Assembly: GCA_002335845.1 (NCBI GenBank) | Contig: DDCV01000151.1 | Location: 1-17,825, forward strand | From: Rickettsiales bacterium UBA1997 | GTDB lineage: Bacteria > Pseudomonadota > Alphaproteobacteria > Rickettsiales > UBA1997 | Direction: 5' to 3' | Length of the DNA stretch: 17,825 nt | In this document: positions 7,328-17,100 of the stretch, in pieces | Layout of the letters: every line of letters starts with the position of its first letter | How positions within the stretch are numbered: the first letter of the stretch is position 1 | The notes under the pieces: generated by a model | The model's database searches: none | Told to the model about the DNA's origin: nothing | Seen by the model: the letters and a program-made list of their open reading frames with translations, nothing else | Translations under genes and position numbers: made by a program

Positions 7328-7963
7328 ATGTCACTTTATAATAGTTTTGGTGCTTTTTACAATAAGGGCAATATTGCAAAAGAAGATAAGACTAAAAATA
7401 ACTCATTGGAGACAAATAATCACATAAAAGATTCAGAGCAAAAAAATATTCAGCAAGACTCTAACATAGAGGATAATCAAGATATTTTAGACAATAAAAC
7501 TCCTGAAAGCGAATCTAGCTTTAATGATCAAAAGCAGCCATTATCCCAAGAATCAGCTAGCAATAACTCTGAAGGCGGCGGCTTTGCACAAAAATATCAA
7601 AGTCGCAAAGGAGAGTTTGCGCAGAAATCTTCAACCTTTACTTCGCAAAATTTACAAGAATCGGAATTTAACAAACATTCTGATAAAACTCAAAAAAACT
7701 CATCATCTCCGCCTAAAAAAGTTGATCCGCAAAAAAAATTACTGGCTAATCTTATTTATTTAGTCAAGGGTGTTGATGATGGAAGAAATGCTTGGTATTA
7801 TGTGCTAGTTGAGAGGTTGAAAGTTAATATGTTTTTAAAGGCTTTAAGTGACGATATAATACATCTGGAAAATTATGGTAAAATTCTTTATTCAGCTTAC
7901 GGAGACGAGCCGCCAAAAGATATAACTGACGCTTTAAAAGATGAGTATGGAATTGAAGGATAG
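7328..7963 (+). CDS. Protein of unknown function: disordered N-terminus, compact C-terminal domain
   Basis: This is a 211-residue protein. Residues 1-~135 are highly polar and low in complexity (Asn, Ser, Gln, Lys, Asp, Glu), contain a small imperfect duplication (GGFAQKYQSRKG / GEFAQKSSTF) and are probably disordered. Residues ~137-211 look folded and conserved: KKLLANLIYLVKGVDDG, then AWYYVLVERLKVNMFLKAL, ENYGKILYSAYGDEPP and a C-terminal LKDEYGIEG. No signal peptide or transmembrane helix is visible, so it is probably cytosolic. I recognise the C-terminal pattern only as a generic alphaproteobacterial small-domain look and assign no function. It follows the lipoprotein gene by 4 bases and precedes ctpA by 54 bases, which suggests co-expression. 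Confidence 0.72.
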   Translation: MSLYNSFGAFYNKGNIAKEDKTKNNSLETNNHIKDSEQKNIQQDSNIEDNQDILDNKTPESESSFNDQKQPLSQESASNNSEGGGFAQKYQSRKGEFAQKSSTFTSQNLQESEFNKHSDKTQKNSSSPPKKVDPQKKLLANLIYLVKGVDDGRNAWYYVLVERLKVNMFLKALSDDIIHLENYGKILYSAYGDEPPKDITDALKDEYGIEG

Positions 7964-8017
7964 CGACAATCAATAATATCATTAGCTCTATCTTAAACAT
8001 ATTTTGCTTAAAATTTC

Positions 8018-9418
8018 GTGTCATTGAAAAAAAAATTATCCTCTTTACTCAAAATTATGAAAAATTTTAAAATATTTATTTTAGTTTTGATAGCTAGCTT
8101 TGTTGGCTTTTTATCAGCTACCTCTTTATCGCAAATAAAGCTCAAAAATCTTGAGGTTGATCAAAGCCTTTCTAGCTCATCTACAAACGAGCCAGAATAT
8201 AGTAATGGTCGTTTTTTAGCAGAAATAATACATCGTGTTAAAAAAGATTATGTCGATGAGAAAAGTGATAAAGAAATTCATCAAGCTGCTGCCAATGGCT
8301 TGCTATCAGCACTGGATCCACACTCATCTTACTTAAATGAAGAAAATCTTCAAGAAATGCAAACCCAGACTAAAGGTGAGTTTGGTGGCCTTGGTATTGA
8401 AATAACCTCGGAAATGTCAGCGGTAAAAGTTATTACCACTCTAGACGGCACGCCAGCGCAAAAAGCCGACATCAAAAGCGGAGATTTTATTATTAAGGTT
8501 GATGATGAAAATATCGTAGGTCTGTCTTTATCTGACGCCGTAAAAAAAATGCGCGGCAAGCCTGGTACAAAAGCCAAAATTACGATATTGCGTGAAGGCG
8601 AAAAAAGCCCGTTAGAGAAAATTATCAATAGAGAGATAATAAAGGTTACAGCTGTAAAATCAGCTTTATTTAACGATGTCCTTTACATCAAAATAAATAC
8701 TTTTTCGCAGCAATCTTATAGTGGTCTAGAAGAGGAGTTTAATAAATTAATTAAAAAGCTAGATAATAAAAAACCGCGTGGCCTAGTTCTTGATCTGCGC
8801 AATAATCCCGGTGGCCTTTTAACTGAAGCTATTAAAGTTAGTGATTTTTTTCTTGATAAAGGCAAGATGATTGTCTCGATTAAAGGCAGAGCAGATGATG
8901 CGAAGCAAGAATATTTTGACGAAAATAATCAATCCGTAGTCAAAAATTTGCCAGTTGCAGTTTTAATTAATGAAGGATCTGCCTCGGCTTCAGAAATTGT
9001 TGCTGGAGCTTTGCAAGATAATAAAAGAGCTATAATAATGGGGAAAAGATCTTTTGGCAAAGGCTCGGTTCAAACAGTAATACCACTCAAGGAAGGCAAA
9101 TTAGGAGCAATTAAGCTAACAACTTCACTTTATTATACGCCAAGCGGAAAATCGATTCAAGCTCATGGTATTGAGCCAAATATCGAAGTTGAGACAGCTA
9201 GATTAGAAATAACCAGCAATAAAAATATCTCCTCTGAATCTGATTTAAATGGTCATATCGAAGTTAAATTAAAGCAAGCTTTGGAGGAGTCAAAAAAATC
9301 TAAGAACATAAATGATGAAAACTTAAAAATTTATGATGAGGATTATCAATTAGCTCGAGCTATAGACCTAATAAGAGGCGTTAGTGTTTATGAATCATAT
9401 CTCAAAAAAAGCGACTAG
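8018..9418 (+). CDS. ctpA: Carboxy-terminal processing protease, peptidase S41
   Basis: This membrane-anchored periplasmic serine protease (S41A) trims or degrades proteins from their C-termini. Counted from the GTG at 8018 (466 aa), a single signal-anchor lies at 18-38 and the conserved 'LDPHSSYL' block at 99-106. A PDZ domain covers ~115-195 (GEFGGLGIEI, GTPAQKADIKSGDFI). The protease core carries DLRNNPGG (259-266). The catalytic dyad is Ser323 in EGSASASEIVAGALQD and Lys348 in SFGKGSVQ, with Gln352 four residues on, the same spacing as in E. coli Prc. An ATG at 8057 (residue 14) would also keep the anchor and may be the true start; neither has a strong ribosome-binding site. The next gene is a SurA-like chaperone, so the cluster handles periplasmic protein quality. 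Confidence 0.93.
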   Translation: MSLKKKLSSLLKIMKNFKIFILVLIASFVGFLSATSLSQIKLKNLEVDQSLSSSSTNEPEYSNGRFLAEIIHRVKKDYVDEKSDKEIHQAAANGLLSALDPHSSYLNEENLQEMQTQTKGEFGGLGIEITSEMSAVKVITTLDGTPAQKADIKSGDFIIKVDDENIVGLSLSDAVKKMRGKPGTKAKITILREGEKSPLEKIINREIIKVTAVKSALFNDVLYIKINTFSQQSYSGLEEEFNKLIKKLDNKKPRGLVLDLRNNPGGLLTEAIKVSDFFLDKGKMIVSIKGRADDAKQEYFDENNQSVVKNLPVAVLINEGSASASEIVAGALQDNKRAIIMGKRSFGKGSVQTVIPLKEGKLGAIKLTTSLYYTPSGKSIQAHGIEPNIEVETARLEITSNKNISSESDLNGHIEVKLKQALEESKKSKNINDENLKIYDEDYQLARAIDLIRGVSVYESYLKKSD

Positions 9419-9514
9419 ATAAATATCCTCAAGTACATCCTTGATGTTATGATAAATTTTAATAAAAAATACTGAAGATATCCCAAAATCTAAAATTATA
9501 ATGATTAGCCAACA

Positions 9515-10474
9515 GTGTCTAGATATCAATTTTTAGTAAAACTGCCCTTCTTCATAATATTTTCATTCTTTCTTATTGCCTCGCTAAATCCTAGTATTTC
9601 AAAAAATCCAGAAGATTTTATTGTAGCCAAGGTTAATAATATCGCCATAACTCACAGCGAATTAAAGGATCGCATAAAGTTATTTTTAGCTATTTCTGGC
9701 TTTAAATCTGGCGTAGAAAAGGAAGAAAAAATAGTTAAAGAAGCTATATTATCAAAAATAATTGAAGAAAGCTTAATTAGACAAAAAGCTGAATCCTTAT
9801 CGATAAAATTAACAGAAAATGAACTTGATAGAGGCTTAGAAATTGTCGCCTTATCCTCAGGTCTAACTGTAAAGAAAATAAAAAAAATTTTAAAAAATGA
9901 TAATTTGAGTTTTAAAATTTTTGCCAATCAAGTTAGTGCTGAAATTCTGTGGTCAAAAATAATCTCATATCATATTAGGCCCACCATATCAGTATCACAA
10001 AATGAAATAGAGCAAACACTAAAGCGTGCTGATTTAGTTAAAAAACAAGAATCATTTAAAATATCTGAAATTTTAATTATTGATTCCAAAAATAGTAAAA
10101 TTTTAGCACAAAAAATTTACGAGGAATTAAGTAATGACGCTGATTTCAATGATATGGCGCGCAATTTTTCACAAAGCTATAATCTAGAAAATGGTGCAAA
10201 TATTGGCTGGGTTAATAAATCGCAAATTAACAAAAGAATTTATGACATTATTTCAAAATTGCAAATCGGCGAACATTCTAAACCTTTTAAAATTGGCAAT
10301 AATTATCGACTATTTAAACTTGTAGATTTTAAAATTAGCAAAAATTTTGATCAGCAGGACCTTAGTAAGGTGAAAAATTATCTAAGCGACAAAAAGCTAA
10401 AGCTGCAGAGTAAGTCATATTTAATGCAGCTAAAAAGAGATGCTTTTATCGAAATTATTAGAAATGATAGCTGA
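9515..10474 (+). CDS. SurA-like periplasmic peptidyl-prolyl isomerase/chaperone
   Basis: This 319-residue exported protein has an N-terminal signal (LPFFIIFSFFLIASLNPSIS) and a SurA_N-like helical domain (about 35-165; VAKVNNIAITHSELKDRIK). One parvulin/PpiC-type rotamase domain follows (about 178-275; ISEILIIDS, ADFNDMARNFSQ, then the block GANIGWV, NKSQI and LQIGEHSKPF). SurA helps outer-membrane proteins fold during transit. Compared with E. coli SurA (428 aa, two parvulin domains), this one is short and has a single domain, as is common in alphaproteobacteria. The start is a GTG at 9515; the nearby ATG at 9501 is in another frame and soon stops, and no in-frame ATG lies close downstream, so a GTG start is forced. 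It lies 96 bases after ctpA with no strong terminator between. Confidence 0.82.
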   Translation: MSRYQFLVKLPFFIIFSFFLIASLNPSISKNPEDFIVAKVNNIAITHSELKDRIKLFLAISGFKSGVEKEEKIVKEAILSKIIEESLIRQKAESLSIKLTENELDRGLEIVALSSGLTVKKIKKILKNDNLSFKIFANQVSAEILWSKIISYHIRPTISVSQNEIEQTLKRADLVKKQESFKISEILIIDSKNSKILAQKIYEELSNDADFNDMARNFSQSYNLENGANIGWVNKSQINKRIYDIISKLQIGEHSKPFKIGNNYRLFKLVDFKISKNFDQQDLSKVKNYLSDKKLKLQSKSYLMQLKRDAFIEIIRNDS

Positions 10475-10585
10475 ACATGGGTAGTAAATAACAATTCCAG
10501 CCTTTAATTATCTATAGACTAAAAAAAAACTACTTTTAAAAGGTTCAGTCTTTAGTAATTTGATTAATCAAACGGGTAGAATTTA

Positions 10586-11092
10586 ATGCAAGATCTTATT
10601 GGATATGATGAAATTATTGAATCTTCGATGCGTTCAGTAATTTATGAAACCCTAAAAAAAATTGAAAAAAGTGGTTTACCCGGAAATCATTACTTCGTTA
10701 TAACATTTCTCAGTAGATATCCCAAAGTATCTATGTCAAAATCTTTAATGGAAAAATATCCTGATGAGATGACAATAGCCGTGCAATATCAGTATCGCGG
10801 TTTAGAAGTCAGCCAAGATGGCTTCAAAATATCTTTGAGTTTTGGTGGCAACTATGAAAAATTAGAAGTGCCCTATAAGGCAATAACTTCTTTTGCTGAT
10901 CCATCAATGAATTTTGCCCTTAAATTTACCATGACCTATGATGATATAGATAATATATCAAAAGATCTCTTAAAAAAAACTAGTGATATGAAAGATAGTG
11001 ATATTAAAGTAAAAAATATAGCTTCAGAAGTTGATTTAACTGCCAAAGTAGTATCTCTTGACGCTTTTCGCAGCAAGAAAGATGATGATTAA
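10586..11092 (+). CDS. sspB: SspB-type ClpXP adaptor protein, alphaproteobacterial form
   Basis: This 168-residue cytosolic protein of the SspB family delivers ssrA-tagged and other substrates to ClpXP. The substrate-binding fold covers about residues 5-115: 'GLPGNHYFVITFLSRYP' is typical of the alphaproteobacterial branch, with further family blocks 'EMTIAVQYQYRGL', 'DGFKISLSFGG' and 'VPYKAITSFADPS'. A flexible acidic/lysine linker follows, and the C-terminal tail AKVVSLDAFRSKK matches the ClpX-docking XB-type tail of this branch. Length is close to the usual ~160. A purine-rich GGTAG about 8 bases before the ATG may act as the ribosome-binding site. It begins a run of closely spaced plus-strand genes (plsY starts 9 bases after its stop). 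Confidence 0.9.
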   Translation: MQDLIGYDEIIESSMRSVIYETLKKIEKSGLPGNHYFVITFLSRYPKVSMSKSLMEKYPDEMTIAVQYQYRGLEVSQDGFKISLSFGGNYEKLEVPYKAITSFADPSMNFALKFTMTYDDIDNISKDLLKKTSDMKDSDIKVKNIASEVDLTAKVVSLDAFRSKKDDD

Positions 11093-11101
11093 TCCAGTCC
11101 T

Positions 11102-11698
11102 ATGATTACTACATATTTATTATTTTTATTGACAACCTACCTTATTGCCGCCGTCCCATTTGGACTATTTTTAACCAAAATTTTTACCGATAAAGATATT
11201 AGAGATCACGGCTCAAAAAACATTGGCGCCACTAATGTCGCAAGAGTTGTAGGCAAAAAATTGGGATTAGCGACATTAATTCTTGATGGAATTAAAGGCG
11301 CCTTCATGGTTTTACTAGCGACGATAATATTTAAAAACGAACAAAATATCCATGCTCTATTAGCTATAGTAGCTGGGGTTGCTGTCATAGGTCACATTTT
11401 TCCAATCTACCTTAAATTTAAAGGTGGAAAGGGAGTTGCTACCACATTAGCAACTTTACTAGCCTTAAACCCAATTATTGGCATAGCAACATTACTAACT
11501 TGGATTATAGTATTTTTAATATTTCGTATTTCTGCCGCTGCCTCTTTAATAAGCATTTTAGCGTCTATTTTGACTTCTATTTTTTACGGCGCCCCGTTGG
11601 CGCAAATTATTCTTTGCTTTATATTGTTTTTACTAATTCTTTATCGTCATAAAGAAAATATCTCGCGCCTCTTGCAAGGTAAAGAAAATAAAGTTTGA
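11102..11698 (+). CDS. plsY: Acyl-phosphate:glycerol-3-phosphate acyltransferase
   Basis: PlsY transfers an acyl group from acyl-phosphate to glycerol-3-phosphate, the first step of phospholipid synthesis in most bacteria. The 198-residue polytopic membrane protein has several hydrophobic helices and the family's cytoplasmic motifs: GSKNIGATNVAR (37-48), GHIFPIYLKFKGGKGVAT (97-114) and a C-terminal 'YRHKENISRLLQGKE' block. The first and second motifs hold the catalytic and phosphate-binding Ser/Arg, Asn and Lys residues typical of the family. It is tightly packed: 9 bases after sspB and only 1 base before the pyrF start, so the genes are probably co-transcribed. PlsY normally works with PlsX, which is not in this window. 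Confidence 0.95.
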   Translation: MITTYLLFLLTTYLIAAVPFGLFLTKIFTDKDIRDHGSKNIGATNVARVVGKKLGLATLILDGIKGAFMVLLATIIFKNEQNIHALLAIVAGVAVIGHIFPIYLKFKGGKGVATTLATLLALNPIIGIATLLTWIIVFLIFRISAAASLISILASILTSIFYGAPLAQIILCFILFLLILYRHKENISRLLQGKENKV

Positions 11699-11699
11699 G

Positions 11700-12398
11700 A
11701 TGAATTTAGATCTTATTGTCGCCCTAGATTTCCCTGATATAAACAGTGCTAAGAAAATGGTAGAACAGCTTGGTGACGAAGTTGGTTTCTATAAAATTGG
11801 CCTTGAATTTATGATGTCGGGTGATTTTTTTCATTTAGTAAGCTGGCTTAAAAGTAAGGAAAAAAAAGTTTTTGCCGATCTTAAATTATACGATATTTCA
11901 CAAACCGTTGGTAGGGCAATAAAAAATCTTGGTCAATATGATATTGATATTATAACAATTCATAGCGCCAATCAGTCAATAATGGAGGCAGCCGCGGCCA
12001 ATAAAAGAAATAGCAAAATAATTGCCGTAACAGTTCTGACAAATCTAGATCAAATAGATCTTTATAAAATGGGGTTTCAACAAAATATCACCATAGAAGA
12101 ATTAGTTCAAAAAAAAACTGATCTTGTTTTAAGATCTGGAATTGATGGAGTTGTTGCATCAGGAAATCAGGCGCAAAATTTACGCGCAAAATTTGGTGAT
12201 GATTTTTTGATTGTAAGTCCGGGTATTCGTCTGGAAAAAATTGCCAATGATGATCAAAAACAAATTTGCGATGTTAAAACAGCGATTACAAATGGCTCAA
12301 ATCATCTTGTGGTTGGTCGCCCCATTACTCAAAATAACAACCCCAAAATTGCGGCTTATCATTTTCAGCAAGAAATTAGCAAAGCTCTAATCATATGA
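11700..12398 (+). CDS. pyrF: Orotidine 5'-phosphate decarboxylase
   Basis: PyrF converts OMP to UMP, the last step of de novo pyrimidine synthesis. The 232-residue TIM-barrel protein shows the complete active-site set: Asp10 (VALDFP), Lys32 (YKIG) and the catalytic Asp60-x-Lys62-x-x-Asp65 array in FADLKLYDI. Phosphate-binding loops are visible as SPGIRLE and VGRPITQ near the C-terminus. After the catalytic motif the usual 'PNTV' reads 'SQTV', a small change. The start follows the plsY stop by one base, and the stop overlaps the murE start as ATGA, so it is embedded in a coupled operon. Its presence, with no sign of decay, suggests that the organism makes its own pyrimidines, unlike Rickettsia proper. 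Confidence 0.96.
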   Translation: MNLDLIVALDFPDINSAKKMVEQLGDEVGFYKIGLEFMMSGDFFHLVSWLKSKEKKVFADLKLYDISQTVGRAIKNLGQYDIDIITIHSANQSIMEAAAANKRNSKIIAVTVLTNLDQIDLYKMGFQQNITIEELVQKKTDLVLRSGIDGVVASGNQAQNLRAKFGDDFLIVSPGIRLEKIANDDQKQICDVKTAITNGSNHLVVGRPITQNNNPKIAAYHFQQEISKALII

Positions 12399-13903
12399 AG
12401 ATATCAAATATTTTAGAGAAAATTACACAAGATGTCATTATAAAATCAGGCAAAAAAAATGCTGAGATCTCAGATATAGCGATTAACTCACGCTTAGTAC
12501 AGAAAAATTCAATATTTTTTGCTTTAAAGGGCCTAGCGATGGATGGGAATAAATTTATTCAAGACGCTATTGATAAAGGAGCCTCTATAATAGTTTCGAA
12601 TCAAGATTTTGATTCTGATGTTTTGCAAAAAAATGATTGCACTTTTATTAATGTGAAGAATTGCTTTAATCTTTTAATTGAGTTTTTGCAAATTTTTTAC
12701 AACAAATTACCCTGCAATATTTATGCCGTCACCGGTACTAATGGCAAAACCTCAACCGCAGAATTTATTCGCCAAATATTACAATTGATCAATAAAGAAT
12801 CTGCCTCCATAGGCACTTTGGGTGTTGTTTGCTCCCAGGAGATTAAAAAAAATATTCCCGACTCTTCACTGACAACTCCAGACATCGTTACTATTTACAA
12901 AATTCTACATATCCTCAAAGCTAATAATATTGATGATGTTGCTATTGAAGTTAGCTCAATTGGTTTTGAGCAAAACAGAGTTGCTGGACTTAATATAAAT
13001 TGTGGCATTTTTACCAATTTCACTCAAGACCACCTGGATTACCACAGCGATATGAATGAATATTTTCGCTGCAAAATGCTACTTTTTAACAATATTTTAC
13101 AAAAAAATAGTCCAGCAGTTATAAATTCTGACATCCCTGAAGCTTTACAAATAAAAGAAATTTGTCAAAAAAATGGCCTTCAAATATTTGATTACGGTAA
13201 AAAAGCCCAAAAATTACAAATAATTAATATTGAAAATGAAAATTTTGGTCAAAAAATTTCATTTCGTTTTTTAGATAAAGAATTTTTCTTTAATATTCAA
13301 AGTAGTGCCAAATTTGAGGCTTATAATATATTTTGCGCCCTAACAACGATTATTGCTAAATATAATCTTCAAAAAGAGCAAATTGAAGAATTGCTGCCTA
13401 AGCTACAAAGATTAAAATCAGCTCAAGGTCGCATGCAAAGAGTAGCAATTTTACCTAATAAAGCACAAATTTTTATCGATTTTGCTCATACACCAGATTC
13501 TTTGATAAAAATATTGCAGCAAGCCCGGAATATGACAAAATCTAGATTATTGATATTGTTTGGCTGCGGCGGTGATCGTGATACTAAAAAGCGCCCGCAA
13601 ATGGGCAAAATTGCTTGTGAATTGGCTGATTTAGCCATTATTACCGATGATAATCCTCGATATGAGGATCCCGCACAAATTCGTTATGATATAGTGAAAT
13701 CTTGTAAAAAAGATAAATTTATTGAAATTGAAGATCGTAAAATTGCCATTAAAAAAGCCATCTCTCTTCTTCAAGAAAATGATATTCTTATTTTAGCTGG
13801 AAAAGGTCATGAAAAATATCAAATTATTGGTGATAAAAAAATAGAACTAGATGAGGAAAAAATTATTACAAAACACCTAAATGATAAAAAATACCACGCC
13901 TAA
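12395..13903 (+). CDS. murE: UDP-MurNAc-L-Ala-D-Glu:meso-diaminopimelate ligase
   Basis: MurE adds the third residue to the peptidoglycan stem peptide using ATP in the cytosol. The 502-residue protein has the N-terminal UMP-binding domain (about 1-100; 'INSRLVQKNSIFFALKG'), the ATP-grip loop TGTNGKTS (113-120), and the central block 'EVSSIGFEQNRVAG' followed by 'FTNFTQDHLDYH'. The C-terminal domain carries 'GCGGDRDTKKRPQMGKIA', DDNPR (418-422) and AGKGHEKYQ. The DNPR motif is the signature for meso-diaminopimelate rather than lysine, so a DAP-type wall is expected. Its ATG overlaps the pyrF stop (ATGA). In most bacteria murE is followed by murF and the dcw cluster; here an unrelated oxidoreductase follows. 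Confidence 0.96.
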   Translation: MKISNILEKITQDVIIKSGKKNAEISDIAINSRLVQKNSIFFALKGLAMDGNKFIQDAIDKGASIIVSNQDFDSDVLQKNDCTFINVKNCFNLLIEFLQIFYNKLPCNIYAVTGTNGKTSTAEFIRQILQLINKESASIGTLGVVCSQEIKKNIPDSSLTTPDIVTIYKILHILKANNIDDVAIEVSSIGFEQNRVAGLNINCGIFTNFTQDHLDYHSDMNEYFRCKMLLFNNILQKNSPAVINSDIPEALQIKEICQKNGLQIFDYGKKAQKLQIINIENENFGQKISFRFLDKEFFFNIQSSAKFEAYNIFCALTTIIAKYNLQKEQIEELLPKLQRLKSAQGRMQRVAILPNKAQIFIDFAHTPDSLIKILQQARNMTKSRLLILFGCGGDRDTKKRPQMGKIACELADLAIITDDNPRYEDPAQIRYDIVKSCKKDKFIEIEDRKIAIKKAISLLQENDILILAGKGHEKYQIIGDKKIELDEEKIITKHLNDKKYHA

Positions 13904-14084
13904 CACAAAAATAGAGCCAATTCAAGAATATAATCCACAAAATGGTGATATTATTGATATGAAATCCAGTGATAATCTATATCTCAATCTAGCATATGTT
14001 AGCCATAACAATGAGGCTGAAAAATTTATAGTTAACAGCAATGATACTTGTGTAGCTTGCTTTATTAACCAGTTCATAAATTAA
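13881..14084 (+). CDS. Doubtful 67-residue ORF after murE
   Basis: The frame opens with ATG at 13881 inside the last codons of murE (23-base overlap, different frame) and ends at 14084. The product is polar (MIKNTTPNTKIEPIQEYNPQ...) with a C-terminal 'CVACF' cysteine pair; no signal, helix or domain is recognised. Codon use is similar to the neighbouring genes, which is mild support, but in such AT-rich DNA a frame of this length can arise by chance. If it is not a gene, the 222 bases between murE and the next CDS are simply spacer, ending in a TTAACTGTTAAC sequence before the oxidoreductase start. Confidence 0.3.
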   Translation: MIKNTTPNTKIEPIQEYNPQNGDIIDMKSSDNLYLNLAYVSHNNEAEKFIVNSNDTCVACFINQFIN

Positions 14085-14125
14085 TAGCTGATTCATCATT
14101 TTAACTGTTAACAATTTTTTTGATA

Positions 14126-17100
14126 ATGAATTTTAACATTAAGAATCTATATAGTAACAACCACCTAGCAAGAATAAACGCTGATTTTTTTACCTTTCTA
14201 ACAAAAAATCGACTTAACCTTGCGCAGCAATTAAAATCAGCGAAAGAAGATAAGTTAGATAAAAGGCAAGAAAGTGATCTTTTGATAGAGATATCGAAAA
14301 TTTTGGAAGATTTTTTAGTAAATTTATTTGGAATTGAATCTGAGAATAAAAAGTTACAGCAAAAGCATTATGATTTAGCTATAATTTATAAAATTAAGCG
14401 TAATTTCGTACAGCGCGTTGTGGCAAAAGAGCTTAAAGAGCAAATAGATGATTTTGATGGCTTTAGATTTTTGCAAGATAAAAAAATAACAGGCGATATT
14501 GATGAGATTGAATTAAAATTGGCTCAAAAAATTGATAAATCAGCTGAAGAAGATCTTGAAATATTAAAAAAATATAGCGCATGGGCTTTGTATAGCGATA
14601 AGGGGAAAAAATTTCATAGAAATGGTGCACTCTTTATATTGCCACAAAAAATTGATTATCAGAATTTAATTAACCCGAGTAAAATTGAGCAAACAATTGA
14701 CCCATCCAATCGTGGCTTTAATTTAACCGATCAAGGATACAACCTAAATCGCAATCTATCCGAAGCCAATTATTGTATATTTTGCCACAAACAAGAAAAA
14801 GATTCATGTCGCAAAGGAGTTTTGAATCAAGAGCAAAGCCAATCTTGCAAAACCAACCCCCTTGGGATCGATCTTCATGGCTGTCCTTTAGATGAAAAAA
14901 TATCAGAGATGAATTTGCTAAAGTCGCAAGGATTTTCTATCGCGGCATTAGCTATGGCAATAATCGACAATCCAATGATTGCAGGCACTGGACATCGCAT
15001 TTGCAATGATTGTATGAAATCTTGCATCTATCAAAAACAAGATCCGGTCGATATTCCACAAATTGAGAGTCGTATTTTAAAAGATGTTTTAGCGCTGCCT
15101 TATGGCTTTGAAATTTACTCACTTTTAACAAGATGGAACCCATTAAATCTTGAAAATACCTTACCTAAAAAAAGCAGTGGCAAAAAAATTCTAATTTGTG
15201 GCCTTGGCCCTGCTGGATATACTTTGGCGCATTATTTACTCAATGAGGGCCATGAAATTGTAGCAATTGACGGACTTAAAATAGAGCCTTTGAATCCCAA
15301 AATTTCAGGAATTGATGAGCTTGGCAATCGCTGTGATTTTAAACCAATAAAATATCTTGATGAAATTTATGAACCATTATCTTCAAGGCAAATTGGTGGT
15401 TTTGGTGGAGTTGCTGAATATGGTATAACAGTGAGATGGGATAAAAATTTCTTAAAAGTTATTCGCTTATTATTAGAAAGAAGAGAAAATTTTCAAATGT
15501 TTGGAGGCATTCGTTTTGGCTCATCAATTACCGACAAGATGGCTTTTGAAACTTATGACTTTGATCATATCGCCTTGTGTATTGGAGCCGGCAAGCCTAA
15601 AATTATTGATATTGAAAATAATTTTGCCAAAGGCGTTAGGCTGGCCTCAGATTTCTTGATGTCTTTGCAATTAACTGGCGCTTTTAAAGAAGAGCTTTTC
15701 ACTAACTTACAAATTCGCCTGCCAATCATTGTTATTGGCGGTGGCTTAACAGCCATTGATACCGCTTGTGAAGCGCAAGCTTATTACTTTGTTCAGATCA
15801 AAAAATTCGCGCAAAAAGTTAAAATATTGGGAAAAAAAAATATTTGGCCACTTCTCAACGAGGAAGAAAAAATAATAGCTACAGAATTTCTAAAAGATCA
15901 TGAGAGATTAAATTTACACCAATCTTCACTTAATAATAATTTATGCCATAATACTAGCGACGCACATGACGAAGCATCTAATAGCATCAATGATAATGAG
16001 TTTTGTCATAGCTTTCCTGCGGTCAAAGTAATATATCGTAAGAAAATTCAAGATTCGCCATCTTATCGATTAAACCACGAAGAACTTAAAAAGGCTTTTG
16101 AGCAAAATATTGAATTTATTGAAGAAAAGCGGCCAAAAAAAGCTATTTTAGATGATTTTGGCCATATAAATTCTCTTGAATGTAGTGATGGCAGTATTTT
16201 TAATTGCAAATCGTTATTAATAGCCGCTGGAACTTTGCCAAATATCTCACCCGTAACGCAAGATAAGATTGATATAAATCTTGATGGCAAATATTTTTCT
16301 CAAGTAAAAGAGTTAAATAATGGCCTCAATTTTATCACGAAGATCAATAAAAATAATCAAGCTATAAGCTTTTTTGGTGATTTGCATCCTGATTTTGAAG
16401 GAAATGTTGTCAAGGCTATGGCAAGCGCTAAATATGGTTATCAACAAATAAATGAGATTCTACTTTGCAATGATTCATCACATAAAGCTGTGCTTAATGA
16501 TGATTTACGTCAAACTCTTGGCAGCGCACAGTCTCGCTTTAGTGACAAAGCACTGGATAATTCTACTAACAATGAGTTTTGTCATGATGATTTTAGAAAG
16601 AAGATAGCGACGAATTTTGTGGCCCAAATTCATAAAATTGAAAGATTGTCGCCATATGTTATTGAAATTACCATCCATGCGCCTCTTTTAGTAAAAAATA
16701 CTCAAGTTGGGCAAATTTTTCGCCTACAGAACTTTCATAAATTTGCTAAAAAAATCAAAAATCAAATTGCTGCCATGGAAGGCATTGCCTTAACGGCCCT
16801 AGATATTGATCGCAAAAACGGCTTAATAAGTGGTATCGCTGTTGAAACTGGTGGATCAACAAGCCTGATTCAGTATTTCAAGGTTGGTGAGCCTTGTGTT
16901 TTTATGGGTCCAAGTGGAGAAGCAACCAACATACCAAAAAACGAAACCGTAGTAATTATCGGTGGTGGCCGCGGTAATCAGCCCCTCACAGCACTAGCTG
17001 AAGCTTTTATGCAAAATGGTTGCAAAGTTATATTTTTTGCTGGATATCGCAAAAATGATTATGTAGCGCGCCAAGAAAGAATGGAAAATTCTTGCCATCA

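Noticed and set aside
7640..7700. Similarity of the 'ESEFNKHSDK' part of the 211-aa protein to the coding repeat (ASEFYHDK)
   Set aside because: Only a few residues match, the DNA does not align over more than a few bases, and the surroundings are low-complexity, so it is not counted as a fourth copy.
9430..9447. Short hairpin TCAAG-TACATC-CTTGA after ctpA
   Set aside because: It has only five pairs and no following run of T; ctpA and the SurA-like gene may simply be co-transcribed.
10517..10550. Possible terminator hairpin GACTAAA / TTCAGTC after the SurA-like gene
   Set aside because: The stem has seven pairs with one mismatch around a loop of 20 bases and no T-tract follows, so it is too weak to call.
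10559..10572. Perfect 14-base palindrome TTTGATTAATCAAA just upstream of sspB
   Set aside because: It is tempting as an operator, but in about 18 kb of AT-rich DNA one or two perfect 14-base palindromes are expected by chance, and no second copy is seen near another promoter.
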